Shown one piece after another: positions 34,525 to 43,487 of a stretch of DNA of 64,000 nt. The notes below the pieces were generated by a model. It ran no database searches and was not told the DNA's origin. It worked only from the letters and a program-made list of their open reading frames with translations. The stretch covers positions 1-64,000 of the forward strand of contig NZ_BCRO01000026.1 of assembly GCF_001552635.1 (NCBI RefSeq). The letters are read 5' to 3'. This DNA comes from Actinomadura hibisca NBRC 15177. GTDB taxonomy: Bacteria; Actinomycetota; Actinomycetes; Streptosporangiales; Streptosporangiaceae. The first letter of the stretch is position 1. Every line of letters starts with the position of its first letter. A program made the translations under genes and the position numbers.

Positions 34525-34836
34525 TCAGTTCAGCGTGAAGAGCCTGTTCAGGCCCGTGGCGTTCAGGACCTGCTGCAACGAGTGGTCGACGCCCGTCAGC
34601 AGGAGATCGCCGCCCTGCTGCCGCAAGCGGGTCAGGGTGTCGACGAACAGCCCCACGCAGCCGAGATCGACGAAGGTCAGTCCGGTCAGGTTCAGGCACA
34701 CGCAGCGCTCACCGTTCTGGACGGCCTCGTCCAGCAGTTCGACGAGGTCGCCCTTGGTGGCCAGGTCCAACTCGCCGACGATGTTGATCACTACCACCGG
34801 TCCCGCCCGCCGCACCGAGAGCTGGAGTAGGTCCAT
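34525..34836 (-). CDS. STAS-domain protein lacking the phosphoserine
   Basis: A 103-aa anti-sigma-factor-antagonist fold: VVVINIVGELDLATKGDLVELL and the segment LTGLTFVDLGCVGLFV. In SpoIIAA/RsbV the last part reads DSSGLG and the second Ser is the phosphorylation switch. Here it is Asp57-Leu-Gly-Cys60, so the usual phosphate acceptor is missing. It may be a constitutively unphosphorylated antagonist, a non-sigma STAS adaptor, or use Cys60. It lies near, but is not adjacent to, the HATPase at 31863. Confidence 0.85.
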   Translation of the reverse strand: MDLLQLSVRRAGPVVVINIVGELDLATKGDLVELLDEAVQNGERCVCLNLTGLTFVDLGCVGLFVDTLTRLRQQGGDLLLTGVDHSLQQVLNATGLNRLFTLN

Positions 34837-35007
34837 GGGCTTCTCACTTCCCGTGCCAAGTCCCGGCCGGACGCTCGCCGGGCCGACTCCGACGTGACCC
34901 GAACGAAGCGCCGAACGCGCATTCCGTCACAACCAGTGATCATCTGCTTGCGCGTCCAGCATAAGCCCGCTCGGCCGGAAGTCGCCGGAAAACCGGCAAC
35001 GCGGCCG

Positions 35008-36690
35008 TCATGGTCCCGGGGCGGTCCGCAACTCGATGACCGGGTCGGCGCAACCGTCGAGTTCGAGGACGACCAGTTCGTTGTCCCCCGCGTGCAGCAG
35101 CGGCCAGGGCAGGTAGAGGGTGTGCTGCGGGCCGCGGTCCCAGTAGCGGCCGAGGCAGAAGCCGTTCACCCACACGTAGCCCTTGGTCCAGCCGGGCAGG
35201 GCGAGATGGCCGTCACGGGGTTCGGTGACCGTGAGGACGCCCCGGTGGAACAGCGGGCCGCGTCCGGCGGTGTCCGGAGTTCCCCAGGGCAGACCGGAGA
35301 TGTCCCCGACGGGGTAGGTCGACGCCGTCCAGCCGTGCACGTACTGCTGGTCGTGCCGGACGCCGCCGACCAGCCCCTTGCGGTCGCCGAGCCCGGGACC
35401 GTAGTTCACCCGGCCCATCGACTCCACCAGGATCTCCACCGTCGCCGACGCGCCGGGCACGGCGACGCCCACCGATGTGCGGCCCGACCGTTCGGCCACG
35501 GCCACCTGCTCGCCGTCGACGTAGACGTGCGCGCGGTCGGCCAGACCGTCCAGGTGCAGGTCGCGGGCCTGGCGGGGGCCGGGGAGTTCCGCCCGGTAGA
35601 GGACCAGGCCGTGGTGCAGGCCCAGTTCCTCGAACGTCGGCGGCACGGCGGCCTCGGCGGTGGCCGCCGGGGGCACGTCCAGCAGCCGCAACGTCTCGGT
35701 CAGCCGGACCGACGCGGCGGGCAGCGGCGGCGGCAGCGGTTCCGGCTCGGGGATCTCCCGGGTCTGGTGGCGCGACAGGACCTCGCGGAAGGCCCAGAAC
35801 TTGGCGGTCGGCGCGCCGCGCTCGTCGATGGGGGCGTCGTAGTCGTAGGAGGTGACGGTCGGCAGGTAGGTCCCATCCTCCAGGTTGGCGCCCGCCCACA
35901 TGCCGAAGCTGGTCCCGCCGTGGGCCATGTAGAGGTTGACCGAGGCGCCCGCCCGGAGGATCCGCGCGAGCGTCCCGGCGGCGTCGGCGGGATCGCGGAC
36001 ATTGTGCTCCCGGCCCCAGTGGTCGAACCAACCGTCCCAGAACTCCATGCACATCGGCGGGTCGTCCGGCCGGAACCGGGCCAGCGCGGCGAACGCCTCA
36101 TCCGGCTCGGAACCGAAGTTGACGGTCGCGGCCGCGCCCGCCAGCGTGCCTGCGGCCAGCATGAAGTCGGCGGGACCGTCGGAGGTCACCAGCGGCACGT
36201 CAATGCCGCGCTCGCGCAACGCGTCGCCGAGCCAGGCCAGGTAGCGGCGGTCCGAGCCGTAGGATCCGTACTCGTTCTCGGCCTGCACCATGATGACGTT
36301 CCCGCCGCGGGTGGCCTGCCGCTCGGCGACGATCGGTAGGACGGCGTCGAAGAAGCGGGCGACGTGCCCGAGATAGGTCGCGTCGTGGCAGCGGAGCCGC
36401 GCGCCCCGGTCGGCCAGCAACCAGGACGGCAGGCCGCCGTTGTCCCACTCGGCGCAGATGTAGGGGCCCGGACGCACGATCGCGCGCAGCCCGGCCTCGG
36501 CGGCCGCGTCCAGGAAGCGCCCCAGGTCGGCGTGCCCGGTGAAGTCGAACCGGCCGGGTTCGGGTTCGTGCAGGTTCCAGGCGATGTAGGTCTCGACGGT
36601 GTCGAGCCCCATGGCCCGCACCATCGCCAGCCGGTGCGGCCACTGCTCGGGCAGCACGCGGAAGTAGTGCAGTGCCCCGGAAAGGATCAT
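35008..36690 (-). CDS. GH35 beta-galactosidase
   Basis: A 560-aa glycoside hydrolase family 35 protein. The TIM barrel contains GALHYFRVLPEQW, GLDTVETYIAWNLHEPEPG, the acid/base glutamate in VQAENEYGSYG and the nucleophile in CMEFWDGWFDHWG; beta-sandwich domains follow to a WVNGFCLGRYWDRGPQHTLY segment. It begins at ILSGALHYF, about 20 residues later than usual family members; the upstream frame reaches the GH29 stop with no start codon, so the short N-terminus appears real. There is no signal peptide, so action is cytoplasmic. It releases terminal beta-galactose. Last gene of the minus arm. Confidence 0.92.
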   Translation of the reverse strand: MILSGALHYFRVLPEQWPHRLAMVRAMGLDTVETYIAWNLHEPEPGRFDFTGHADLGRFLDAAAEAGLRAIVRPGPYICAEWDNGGLPSWLLADRGARLRCHDATYLGHVARFFDAVLPIVAERQATRGGNVIMVQAENEYGSYGSDRRYLAWLGDALRERGIDVPLVTSDGPADFMLAAGTLAGAAATVNFGSEPDEAFAALARFRPDDPPMCMEFWDGWFDHWGREHNVRDPADAAGTLARILRAGASVNLYMAHGGTSFGMWAGANLEDGTYLPTVTSYDYDAPIDERGAPTAKFWAFREVLSRHQTREIPEPEPLPPPLPAASVRLTETLRLLDVPPAATAEAAVPPTFEELGLHHGLVLYRAELPGPRQARDLHLDGLADRAHVYVDGEQVAVAERSGRTSVGVAVPGASATVEILVESMGRVNYGPGLGDRKGLVGGVRHDQQYVHGWTASTYPVGDISGLPWGTPDTAGRGPLFHRGVLTVTEPRDGHLALPGWTKGYVWVNGFCLGRYWDRGPQHTLYLPWPLLHAGDNELVVLELDGCADPVIELRTAPGP

Positions 36691-36747
36691 CTTGTGGTTC
36701 CCGTCATCGGTCGGAGTGCGGAGGCGGCGCGGCCTGCCGGGCCCTGC

Positions 36748-38016
36748 TCAGCCGTGGCCCGCGCCGGTGTAGAGGTCGAGTTCCCCGTCGAGTTCGACGG
36801 CGATGACCGTGGCGTACGGGTCCAGGTCGGCTTCCCCGGGCGCGTCGAGGTAGAGCACGCCGGGGACCTCCTGGAACCCGCCGACCGTGCGGTGGGCCAG
36901 TTCCCGCCCGGAGCCCAGCACGCGCGCCACGCGGACCGCGTTGCGGATCCCGCGCACGGCGACGAACTCCCGGGGGACGTCGAAGAGGGTCAGGTAGAGG
37001 GTCCGCCGGTCGGCGGACAGGGTGGACGGCCCGTAGTGGTGCCCGTGCGGCAGGCCCGCGCCGGTGCCGTACACGGCCTCCTCGTGCCGCCTGATCCAGT
37101 CGCCGAGGCCCTCCATGCGTTCGACCTGCTCGGGGACGAGCGTGCCGTCCTCCCGTGGCCCGATGGCGAGCAGGAGGTTGCCGTCCGCCCCGATCGTCTC
37201 GGTGAAGACGCGGATGATCTGCCGCAGCGACTTGTGGTTGTGGTCGGCGTGCCGGTGGCCCCACGAGTCGTTCATCGTGAGGCACAACTCCCAGGGGCCC
37301 TCCGGTCGGGCGATCGGGACGCCCTGCTCGGGGGTGGCGTAGTCGCCGTGGCCGAGCATGCGCCCGTTGAGGACGGCCTGCGGCGCCCACGCGGTGAGCA
37401 GGTCGCGCAGTTCCGCCATCCGCCACTGCCGCTCGTCTAGCTCCCACTGGCCGTCGAACCAGAACAGGTCGGGCCCGTAGCGGTCGGCGAGTTCGCGGAG
37501 CTGGGCGCGGTGGAAGGCCAGGAAACGCTCCCAGTGCTCGCCCCGGTCGAGCGCGGACTCCTCGTGCCCGCCGGGTGGTCCTCCGCCCTCGGGGTCCTGG
37601 TCATGCGGCCGCGCGGCGATGTAGTCGGGGTGGGACCAGTCCAGGTGGGAGAAGTACAGGCCGACCTTCACGCCGTGCCGGCGCATGGCGCGGACGTACT
37701 CGCCGACCAGGTCGCGGCCCGCAGGGGTGCGGCGGGCGACGTTCAGGTCACCGGCCGCGCTGTCCCACAGCGCGACGCCGTCGTGGTGCTTGGCCGTGAG
37801 CACGGCGTAGCGCGCGCCCGCGGCGGTGAAGACCCGCCCCCACTCGTCGGGGTCGAACCGCGCGGCGGTGAACCCGTCGAGCTGCCGCATGTACTCCGCG
37901 TAGGTGATCTCTCCGGTGAAGAAGGACCAGGACTCGGTCACCCCCTGCACCGCGTAGATCCCCCAGTGCAGGAAGACGCCGAGTTTGGCGTCCGGGAACC
38001 AGGGTCGCATCGTCAT
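36748..38016 (-). CDS. GH29 alpha-L-fucosidase
   Basis: A 422-aa GH29 enzyme. The fold starts WFPDAKLGVFLHWGIYAV, with ESWSFFTGE and VLTAKHHDGVALWDS typical of the family; the nucleophile aspartate lies in LFWFDGQWELDERQW. A C-terminal beta domain follows about residue 330. There is no signal peptide. The ATG at 38016 has GGAAAGG upstream; a much longer frame toward 38571 overlaps the next gene and is spurious. It removes alpha-fucose. It lies between the phosphodiesterase-like gene (31 bp upstream) and the GH35 gene (57 bp downstream), same strand. Confidence 0.93.
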   Translation of the reverse strand: MTMRPWFPDAKLGVFLHWGIYAVQGVTESWSFFTGEITYAEYMRQLDGFTAARFDPDEWGRVFTAAGARYAVLTAKHHDGVALWDSAAGDLNVARRTPAGRDLVGEYVRAMRRHGVKVGLYFSHLDWSHPDYIAARPHDQDPEGGGPPGGHEESALDRGEHWERFLAFHRAQLRELADRYGPDLFWFDGQWELDERQWRMAELRDLLTAWAPQAVLNGRMLGHGDYATPEQGVPIARPEGPWELCLTMNDSWGHRHADHNHKSLRQIIRVFTETIGADGNLLLAIGPREDGTLVPEQVERMEGLGDWIRRHEEAVYGTGAGLPHGHHYGPSTLSADRRTLYLTLFDVPREFVAVRGIRNAVRVARVLGSGRELAHRTVGGFQEVPGVLYLDAPGEADLDPYATVIAVELDGELDLYTGAGHG

Positions 38017-38047
38017 GGGGCGGCGCCTTTCCGCGTTCGTCGGGTGG

Positions 38048-38878
38048 TCATCGGGTGAAGGGGCGTCCGGGCAGGGCCCATTCGGGCCGTGGGGTGATGC
38101 CCAGAGCGCGCAGTACGTGGGCGTGGACGTCGACCTGCCGCAGTCCGGACGGTGCCCGGCGCGGCACGTGCGGGCCCGTGGCGGCGATCCAGGCGGTGCG
38201 CTCGGCGTCGCTGTCGCCGTCGTGACGCCCGTCCTCGCCGTGGCCGTGGTCGGTGGTGACGATGACGGTCCACCGCTCGTCCGCGAACCCGGGCCGGGCG
38301 CGGATCGCGGCGAGCACGCGGCCGATGCGCTCGTCGCTGGTGGTGACCGCGGCGGTGTAGTTCGGTGTGGGGCCTTCGGCGTGGGCGATGGTGTCGGGCA
38401 GGCCGAAGTAGACGAACGCGGCGGCGACGTCGCCGCCGCCGAGGGCCTCGCACGCGTGCTCGGCGACCGCTCCGTCGAGCACGTTCCAGTCCTCGGCCTG
38501 GCCGGGCAGGAAGCCGCCGCCGAGAAAGATCGGACCGCCGTGCGTCTCGTGCACGAGCTGCGGCCAGGCACCGGCCGCGTAGGTGCGGGCGCCGGGGAGC
38601 AGGGTCCGCGCGCGGGTCAGGAAGTCGGGGTGCTCGTGGATCCGGTGGCCGGTCAGGTCGTTGCCGTAGACCAGGTGCCGGTCGGCCGGGACACCGGTGG
38701 CGACGGTCGTCCAGCCGGGCCCGGAGATCGGCTGCGCGACGTCGTCCACCCGCACCGGCGCGAGGAAGCCCTCGGCCGCGATCGTGTCGATCGCCGGGGT
38801 GCGCGCCGCCAGCAGGGTGTCGTAACGGACGCCGTCCACGCCGAAGACGATGACGCGGTCACGGGGGCGCTCGGTCAT
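38048..38878 (-). CDS. Type I phosphodiesterase/AP-superfamily hydrolase
   Basis: A 276-aa alkaline-phosphatase-superfamily protein. The metal and nucleophile region reads IVFGVDGVRYDTLLAA and GPGWTTVATG (Thr nucleophile); later metal ligands are in FVYFGLPDTIAHAEG and VTTDHGHGEDG. It has no signal peptide. ATG at 38878 with AAGGGAAGGAAC upstream. It resembles nucleotide pyrophosphatase/phosphodiesterases; in a glycan locus it may remove phosphate, phosphocholine or another ester from the sugar. It is the first gene of the minus arm, divergent from the LacI gene. Confidence 0.87.
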   Translation of the reverse strand: MTERPRDRVIVFGVDGVRYDTLLAARTPAIDTIAAEGFLAPVRVDDVAQPISGPGWTTVATGVPADRHLVYGNDLTGHRIHEHPDFLTRARTLLPGARTYAAGAWPQLVHETHGGPIFLGGGFLPGQAEDWNVLDGAVAEHACEALGGGDVAAAFVYFGLPDTIAHAEGPTPNYTAAVTTSDERIGRVLAAIRARPGFADERWTVIVTTDHGHGEDGRHDGDSDAERTAWIAATGPHVPRRAPSGLRQVDVHAHVLRALGITPRPEWALPGRPFTR

Positions 38879-38922
38879 GTTCCTTCCCTTCCGGCCGCGG
38901 ACGCCGGCTCCGCGCGAGGTGT

Positions 38923-38982
38923 TGACAGTGATGCTCGACACACGGTACTAAATGCGTTTAGCAGCGTACATAAATGGTTTTA
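38923..38982. promoter_or_regulatory. LacI promoter and twin operators
   Basis: A + strand promoter reads TTGACA (38923-38928), 17 bp, TACTAA (38946-38951). Two operator-like elements TAAA-N4-TTTA lie at 38949-38960 (inside CTAAATGCGTTTAG) and 38971-38982, exactly 22 bp apart, two helical turns. The first overlaps the -10, so LacI binding would block its own promoter. The region also serves the divergent phosphodiesterase/GH29/GH35 arm. Confidence 0.8.
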
Positions 38983-39011
38983 GCGCTGACAAGACATCGT
39001 GGAGGCCGGGC

Positions 39012-40055
39012 ATGGACGAGCAAAGCGGCGGCGCGCCGGCGACCCCGACGATCGCCGACGTCGCCCGGCTGGCCGGGGTCTCCAAGGGCGCGGTCTCGCT
39101 CGCCCTCAACGACAAGCCGGGGGTGAGCGAGGAGACGCGGCAGCGGATCAGGGAGGCCGCCGAGACGCTCAACTGGCGGCCGAGCATCCACGCCAGGGCG
39201 ATGTTGCGGTCCCGGGCGTTCGCCGTGGGCCTGGTGCTGGCCCGCGATCCCCGCCACCTGGCCCTGGACCCGTTCTTCGCCGGCTTCCTCGGCGGCGTGC
39301 AGACCGTGCTCGCGGACAGCAACTCGGTGCTGGTGCTCCAGGTCGTGGGGCAGGGCGAGGAGGCCGAGGCGGAGGGCTACCGGCGGCTGGCGCGCGAGCG
39401 CCGCATCGACGGGGCGTTCCTGCTCGACGTCCGCACCGACGACCGGCGCCCGGCGCTGCTGCGGGAACTCGGCCTGGCCGCGGTCGCCGTCGGCCCGGAC
39501 GGCGCGGACTACGACGGCACCCCGTTCGTCGGGGTCCGCGACGGCGACGGCATCCGCGACGCCGTCGAGCACCTGGCGGGGCTCGGCCACCGCCGGATCG
39601 CGTTCGTCGAAGGGGCGCCCGCCTACCTGCACTCGGCGTCCCGGCTCGCGGCCTGGCGGGACGCGATGCGGGCCCACGGCCTGCCCGCCGGACCGCACGC
39701 GGCGGGGCACTTCACCGGCGAGGGCGGGGCGGCGGCCACCCGGCTGCTGCTGGAGCGGCGCCCCACGGCGATCGTGTACGCCAGCGACCTGATGGCGATC
39801 GCCGGGATGTCGGTGGCCCGGGAGGCGGGGCTCGACGTCCCCGCGGACCTGTCCCTCACCGGCTTCGACGACAACCCCGAGGCGGCGCACCTGCACCCGC
39901 CGCTGACCACGGTCCGCCAGGACCCGGTCGCGGTCGGCGCGGCGGCGGCCGAACTGCTGATGGCCCGCATCGACGGCCGCCGGGTCACCCCCGTGTCGCC
40001 GTCCCCCCGGCTCATCGTGCGCGGCTCCACGGCCGCCCCGCCCGCCGCACGCTGA
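39012..40055 (+). CDS. LacI-family repressor of the glycan locus
   Basis: A 347-aa LacI/GalR regulator: HTH at the N-terminus (PTIADVARLAGVSKGAVSLAL), hinge helix (about residues 38-65) and sugar-binding core (LVLARDPRHLALDPFF, then GVRDGDGIRDAVEHLAGLGH, and LTGFDDNPEAAHL). ATG at 39012 with GTGGAGG 6-8 bases upstream; the earlier in-frame start at 38952 lies within the operators. It is placed between the two arms and presumably represses both and itself. The ligand is probably a mono- or disaccharide released from the imported glycan. Confidence 0.92.
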   Translation: MDEQSGGAPATPTIADVARLAGVSKGAVSLALNDKPGVSEETRQRIREAAETLNWRPSIHARAMLRSRAFAVGLVLARDPRHLALDPFFAGFLGGVQTVLADSNSVLVLQVVGQGEEAEAEGYRRLARERRIDGAFLLDVRTDDRRPALLRELGLAAVAVGPDGADYDGTPFVGVRDGDGIRDAVEHLAGLGHRRIAFVEGAPAYLHSASRLAAWRDAMRAHGLPAGPHAAGHFTGEGGAAATRLLLERRPTAIVYASDLMAIAGMSVAREAGLDVPADLSLTGFDDNPEAAHLHPPLTTVRQDPVAVGAAAAELLMARIDGRRVTPVSPSPRLIVRGSTAAPPAAR

Positions 40056-40100
40056 CCCCCACCCCCACCCCCACCCCTATTCCTTCACGAAGGAAGGAAC
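40056..40100. promoter_or_regulatory. C-rich/G4 tract and RBS hairpin before the ABC operon
   Basis: Positions 40056-40077 read C5-A-C5-A-C5-A-C4, so the - (template) strand carries four G-runs separated by single T, a strict G-quadruplex motif, directly after the LacI stop. It is followed by TTCCTT-CACG-AAGGAA (40082-40095 core, arms 40081-40087 and 40090-40096), which pairs with the first part of the ribosome site AAGGAAGGAA of the binding-protein gene. Confidence 0.6.
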
Positions 40101-40104
40101 GACC

Positions 40105-41598
40105 ATGTCCGAACCTCGTATCCCCTCGGTGTCCCGGCGGGGTTTCCTGTCCGGCGCCGCCGGACTCGGCGGCCTCGCGCTGCTGGCGGCCTGCGGCGGC
40201 AGCGGCGGCTCGTCCGCCGGCGGCAAGGGCACGATCACCCACTGGGACAAGTGGACCACCCAGCAGTCCTGGGTGAAGAAGGAGATGGAGCGCTTCCAGA
40301 AGGCGACCGGCATCCAGGTGAACCGCACGCTCCAGGCGTCGGGCAACCTGGAGGACCTGCTCAACCTCGCCGCCCGCGGCGACAACCTGCCCGACGTGTT
40401 CATGGTGGCGCGCGACCGGCTGGACGAGCACATCAAGCAGGGGCACCTGCTGCCGCTGAACAAGTACGCCACCGCGGACTGGCAGAAGACCTTCCCGGCG
40501 CACTCGTTCGTCAACGGCGTCAACGCGGCCGACGGCAAGATCTACTCGGCGCCGTTCACCGGCTTCGGGCCCGAGCTGCAGCTCTACGTCAACAACAAGG
40601 TCTTCAAGGACGCCGGGCTGGTCGACTCCGGCGGCCAGGTGCTGCTCCCCAAGACCTGGGACGAGGTGACCCGGGCCGCCGAGCAGATCACCCGCAAGGG
40701 CAACGGGAGCGTGCACGGGATCGGCTTCGGCAACAGCGCCTTCCCGATCATCAACTGGTGGATCAAGCCCTTCCTGGCGGGCTCGGGCAACCCCGTCTCG
40801 GTCCCGCCGAGCGTCCCCGACGGCCTGGACCTGCGCACCGGCAAGTTCACGCGGTACACCGACCGCACCTACACCGACTTCCTCACCCTGTTCCTGGAGT
40901 GGAAGAACAAGGGCTACATCATGCCCAACTCGCTCAGCGTCGACGACGAGATCGCCCGCCAGCAGTTCGCCCGCGGCAAGTTCGGCATGACCGTCGGCGG
41001 CGTGTGGAACCAGCCCGGCTGGACCGAGCTCGGCTTCACCGACTTCTCCACCGTCTCGATGGTGACCCCGGACGGGCAGCAGAAGAGCAGCTACTACCAC
41101 GGCGCGGGCTCGGTCATGCTGGCGCTCTCCGCCGACTCCAAGCGCCCCGACGAGGCGTGGGAGTGGTTCAAGTGGTGGCACGGCAAGGACGCCGCGACGC
41201 GCTTCGTGCAGGACCTCAAGGGCGACATCTCGATCCACCCCGAGGCCAACGACCCCGGCAAGATCGACCTCGCGCCGTTCAAGCAGTACGTGGAGGCCGC
41301 CAAGCTGGTGATCCCCGGCCCCCAGCCCTCGCTGCGCAACCCCGCCACCATCCACGTGGTGCCCGACCAGGCCAAGCCCACCTTCGACGACTTCTGCACC
41401 GGCGTGTACACCGGCCAGATCAAGGACGTGCCCGGGGGCCTGCGGACGCTGGCCGAGGACCTGGAGGGCAAGTTCGAGGACGCGCTGAAGAAGGCCAAGG
41501 ACAAGGGCCACAAGGTCAGCCGGGACGACTACGTCTTCGCCGACTGGGACCTGACCAAGCCCTACAAGTGGGACATCCCCCAGTACCTCGGCGCCTGA
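40105..41598 (+). CDS. Sugar ABC transporter binding lipoprotein
   Basis: A 497-aa family 1 extracellular solute-binding protein. A Tat-like signal (SRRGFLSGAAG) ends in a lipobox LLAAC with the lipidated Cys30, then a Gly/Ser linker. The mature part is a periplasmic-binding fold (THWDKWTTQQSW, GKIYSAPFTGFGPEL, AGSVMLALSADSKRPDEAW). AAGGAAGGAA precedes the ATG. It captures an oligosaccharide outside the membrane for the two permeases that follow. No ATPase is encoded; actinomycetes often share one (MsiK) among such importers. Confidence 0.92.
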   Translation: MSEPRIPSVSRRGFLSGAAGLGGLALLAACGGSGGSSAGGKGTITHWDKWTTQQSWVKKEMERFQKATGIQVNRTLQASGNLEDLLNLAARGDNLPDVFMVARDRLDEHIKQGHLLPLNKYATADWQKTFPAHSFVNGVNAADGKIYSAPFTGFGPELQLYVNNKVFKDAGLVDSGGQVLLPKTWDEVTRAAEQITRKGNGSVHGIGFGNSAFPIINWWIKPFLAGSGNPVSVPPSVPDGLDLRTGKFTRYTDRTYTDFLTLFLEWKNKGYIMPNSLSVDDEIARQQFARGKFGMTVGGVWNQPGWTELGFTDFSTVSMVTPDGQQKSSYYHGAGSVMLALSADSKRPDEAWEWFKWWHGKDAATRFVQDLKGDISIHPEANDPGKIDLAPFKQYVEAAKLVIPGPQPSLRNPATIHVVPDQAKPTFDDFCTGVYTGQIKDVPGGLRTLAEDLEGKFEDALKKAKDKGHKVSRDDYVFADWDLTKPYKWDIPQYLGA

Positions 41599-41629
41599 GC
41601 GCCCCGACCGCCTGACAGGAGGTTCCCCG

Positions 41630-42619
41630 ATGTCGACGACCCGGCTCGCCCGGACCGGCGGGCCGCGCCCGGCGGCCGCCGCCGGGCGCGGACGGTCGCT
41701 GTGGCGCACGGTTCGCGCCAGCGGCTGGTCCTACGCCTACCTGGCGCCGTTCGTGGTGCTCACCGCGGCGTTCGTGGTCTACCCCATCTTCGCCTCGCTG
41801 GGGTACACGTTCTACGACTGGGACGGCATCGGGGAACCGTCCGACTTCGTCGGCCTGGCCAACTTCAAGCAGGTGGCCACCGACGGGTACTTCTGGCGCG
41901 CCCTCGGCAACTCGGCCCTGTACACGCTGGTGCTGGTGCCGGTGCAGCTCGTCCTCGCGCTGGTCCTGGCGCTGGTGCTCAACAACCCCAGGCTGCGCGG
42001 CTCCACGTTCTACCGCGCGCTCTACTTCCTGCCCGCGATCACCTCGATCGCGATCGTGGGCATCGTGCTGAAGCTGATGCTGGCCAACTTCGGCGACGCG
42101 GTCAGCAAGCCGTTCCTGAAGCTGGGCCTCACCGACGAGCCGCTCCAGTTCCTCGGCAGCCCGCACCTGTCGATGTGGACGGTCATCGCCATCGGCATCT
42201 GGAACACCCTCGGCTACAACATGATCTACTTCCTGGCCGGGCTGCAGACCATCCCCAAGGACCAGTACGAGGCCGCGCAGATCGACGGCGCGGGGAGGTT
42301 CGCGCAGTTCGTGCACGTCACGATCCCCGGCCTGCGCAACGTCGGCCTCGTCATCGTGTTCCTGGCGATCGTCGGGAGCCTCCAGGTGTTCGACCTGGTC
42401 ATGGTGCTCACCGGGGGCGGCCCCTTCTACTCCTCCGACGTCATCACCACCTACATCTACCGCGAGGCGTTCGGGCAGGTGGGCACCGGCGTCGCGGTGG
42501 AGCCCCACATCGGACTGGCCTCGGCGGCCTCGTTCCTGTTCGGCCTGCTGCTGCTGGTCGTCACGTCCGGGCAGATGCTGGCGATCCGCAGGCTGCGCGC
42601 CCGCAAGGAGGGCAAGTGA
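41630..42619 (+). CDS. Sugar ABC permease (MalF type)
   Basis: A 329-aa permease with six to seven hydrophobic helices and the binding-protein-dependent transport signature EAAQIDGAGRFAQFVHVTIPGL near residue 215, the site of contact with the ATPase. CAGGAGG precedes the ATG by about 7 bases. Its stop overlaps the next permease start (GTGA). It works with the neighbouring permease as a heterodimer in the membrane. Confidence 0.93.
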   Translation: MSTTRLARTGGPRPAAAAGRGRSLWRTVRASGWSYAYLAPFVVLTAAFVVYPIFASLGYTFYDWDGIGEPSDFVGLANFKQVATDGYFWRALGNSALYTLVLVPVQLVLALVLALVLNNPRLRGSTFYRALYFLPAITSIAIVGIVLKLMLANFGDAVSKPFLKLGLTDEPLQFLGSPHLSMWTVIAIGIWNTLGYNMIYFLAGLQTIPKDQYEAAQIDGAGRFAQFVHVTIPGLRNVGLVIVFLAIVGSLQVFDLVMVLTGGGPFYSSDVITTYIYREAFGQVGTGVAVEPHIGLASAASFLFGLLLLVVTSGQMLAIRRLRARKEGK

Positions 42620-43455
42620 CCGAGCTTAAGGGCGCGCGGGCCCGCCGCGGCCTCACCCACCTCGTGCTGCTGGCCATCGGGTTCGCCTACGTCTACCCGT
42701 TCCTGTGGGCGGTCGGCAGCTCGCTGAAGACCAAGATCGACTTCCTGGACGGCGGGCTCGGCCTGCTCCCGTCCCGCCCGGTGTGGGAGAACTACGCCCA
42801 GGCGTGGCGGGAGGCCAGCTTCGGGACCTACTTCGTCAACACGCTGGTCATCTCGGTGACCACCGTGGCCTTCACCCTGCTGTTCACCGCGATGGCGGGC
42901 TACGCCCTGGCCCGGCACACCTTCCCCGGCAAGAAGATCATCCTCGGCGTCATCCTGGCGACCTACCTGCTGCCGCACGGCTACACCATCGTCCCGATCT
43001 ACGACCTGATCAACTCGCTCGGCCTGCTCAACACGCTGACCTCGGTCATCCTGGCGCAGGTCGGCGGCGGCCTGGTGTTCGGCACGTTCATGTTCATGGC
43101 CTACTTCTCCACCCTGCCGCGCGAGCTGGAGGAGGCCGCCCGGGTGGACGGCGCCGGCTTCAACACGCTGTTCTTCCGCGTGATGTTGCCGGTGTCCAAG
43201 CCCATGATGGCCACGCTCGGCCTGTTCACCTTCATCAGCTCCTGGAACAACTTCTTCCTGCCGCTGGTGTTCACCCTCGGCCGCCCCGAACTGCGCACCG
43301 TCGGGGTCGGGCTCTACGCGTTCACCAACCAGACCACCACCGACTGGACCCTGCTGTGCGCCGGCGCGGTGATCTCGCTCGCCCCCATCGTGGTGGTGTT
43401 CGTCGTCGCCCAGCGCTACATCGTCGAGGCCATCGCCGGCGCGGTGAAGGCATGA
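42616..43455 (+). CDS. Sugar ABC permease (MalG type)
   Basis: A 279-aa permease with six hydrophobic helices and the EAA loop ELEEAARVDGAGFNTLFFRVMLP (two stretches). The GTG start overlaps the first permease stop, which implies coupled synthesis of the two subunits. The stop lies 32 bp before the GH20 ATG at 43488. It completes the importer; the shared ATPase must come from elsewhere. Confidence 0.93.
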   Translation: MTELKGARARRGLTHLVLLAIGFAYVYPFLWAVGSSLKTKIDFLDGGLGLLPSRPVWENYAQAWREASFGTYFVNTLVISVTTVAFTLLFTAMAGYALARHTFPGKKIILGVILATYLLPHGYTIVPIYDLINSLGLLNTLTSVILAQVGGGLVFGTFMFMAYFSTLPRELEEAARVDGAGFNTLFFRVMLPVSKPMMATLGLFTFISSWNNFFLPLVFTLGRPELRTVGVGLYAFTNQTTTDWTLLCAGAVISLAPIVVVFVVAQRYIVEAIAGAVKA

Positions 43456-43487
43456 CCCGCCCCCAGCCGACCCCCGAGGAGGTCCCG

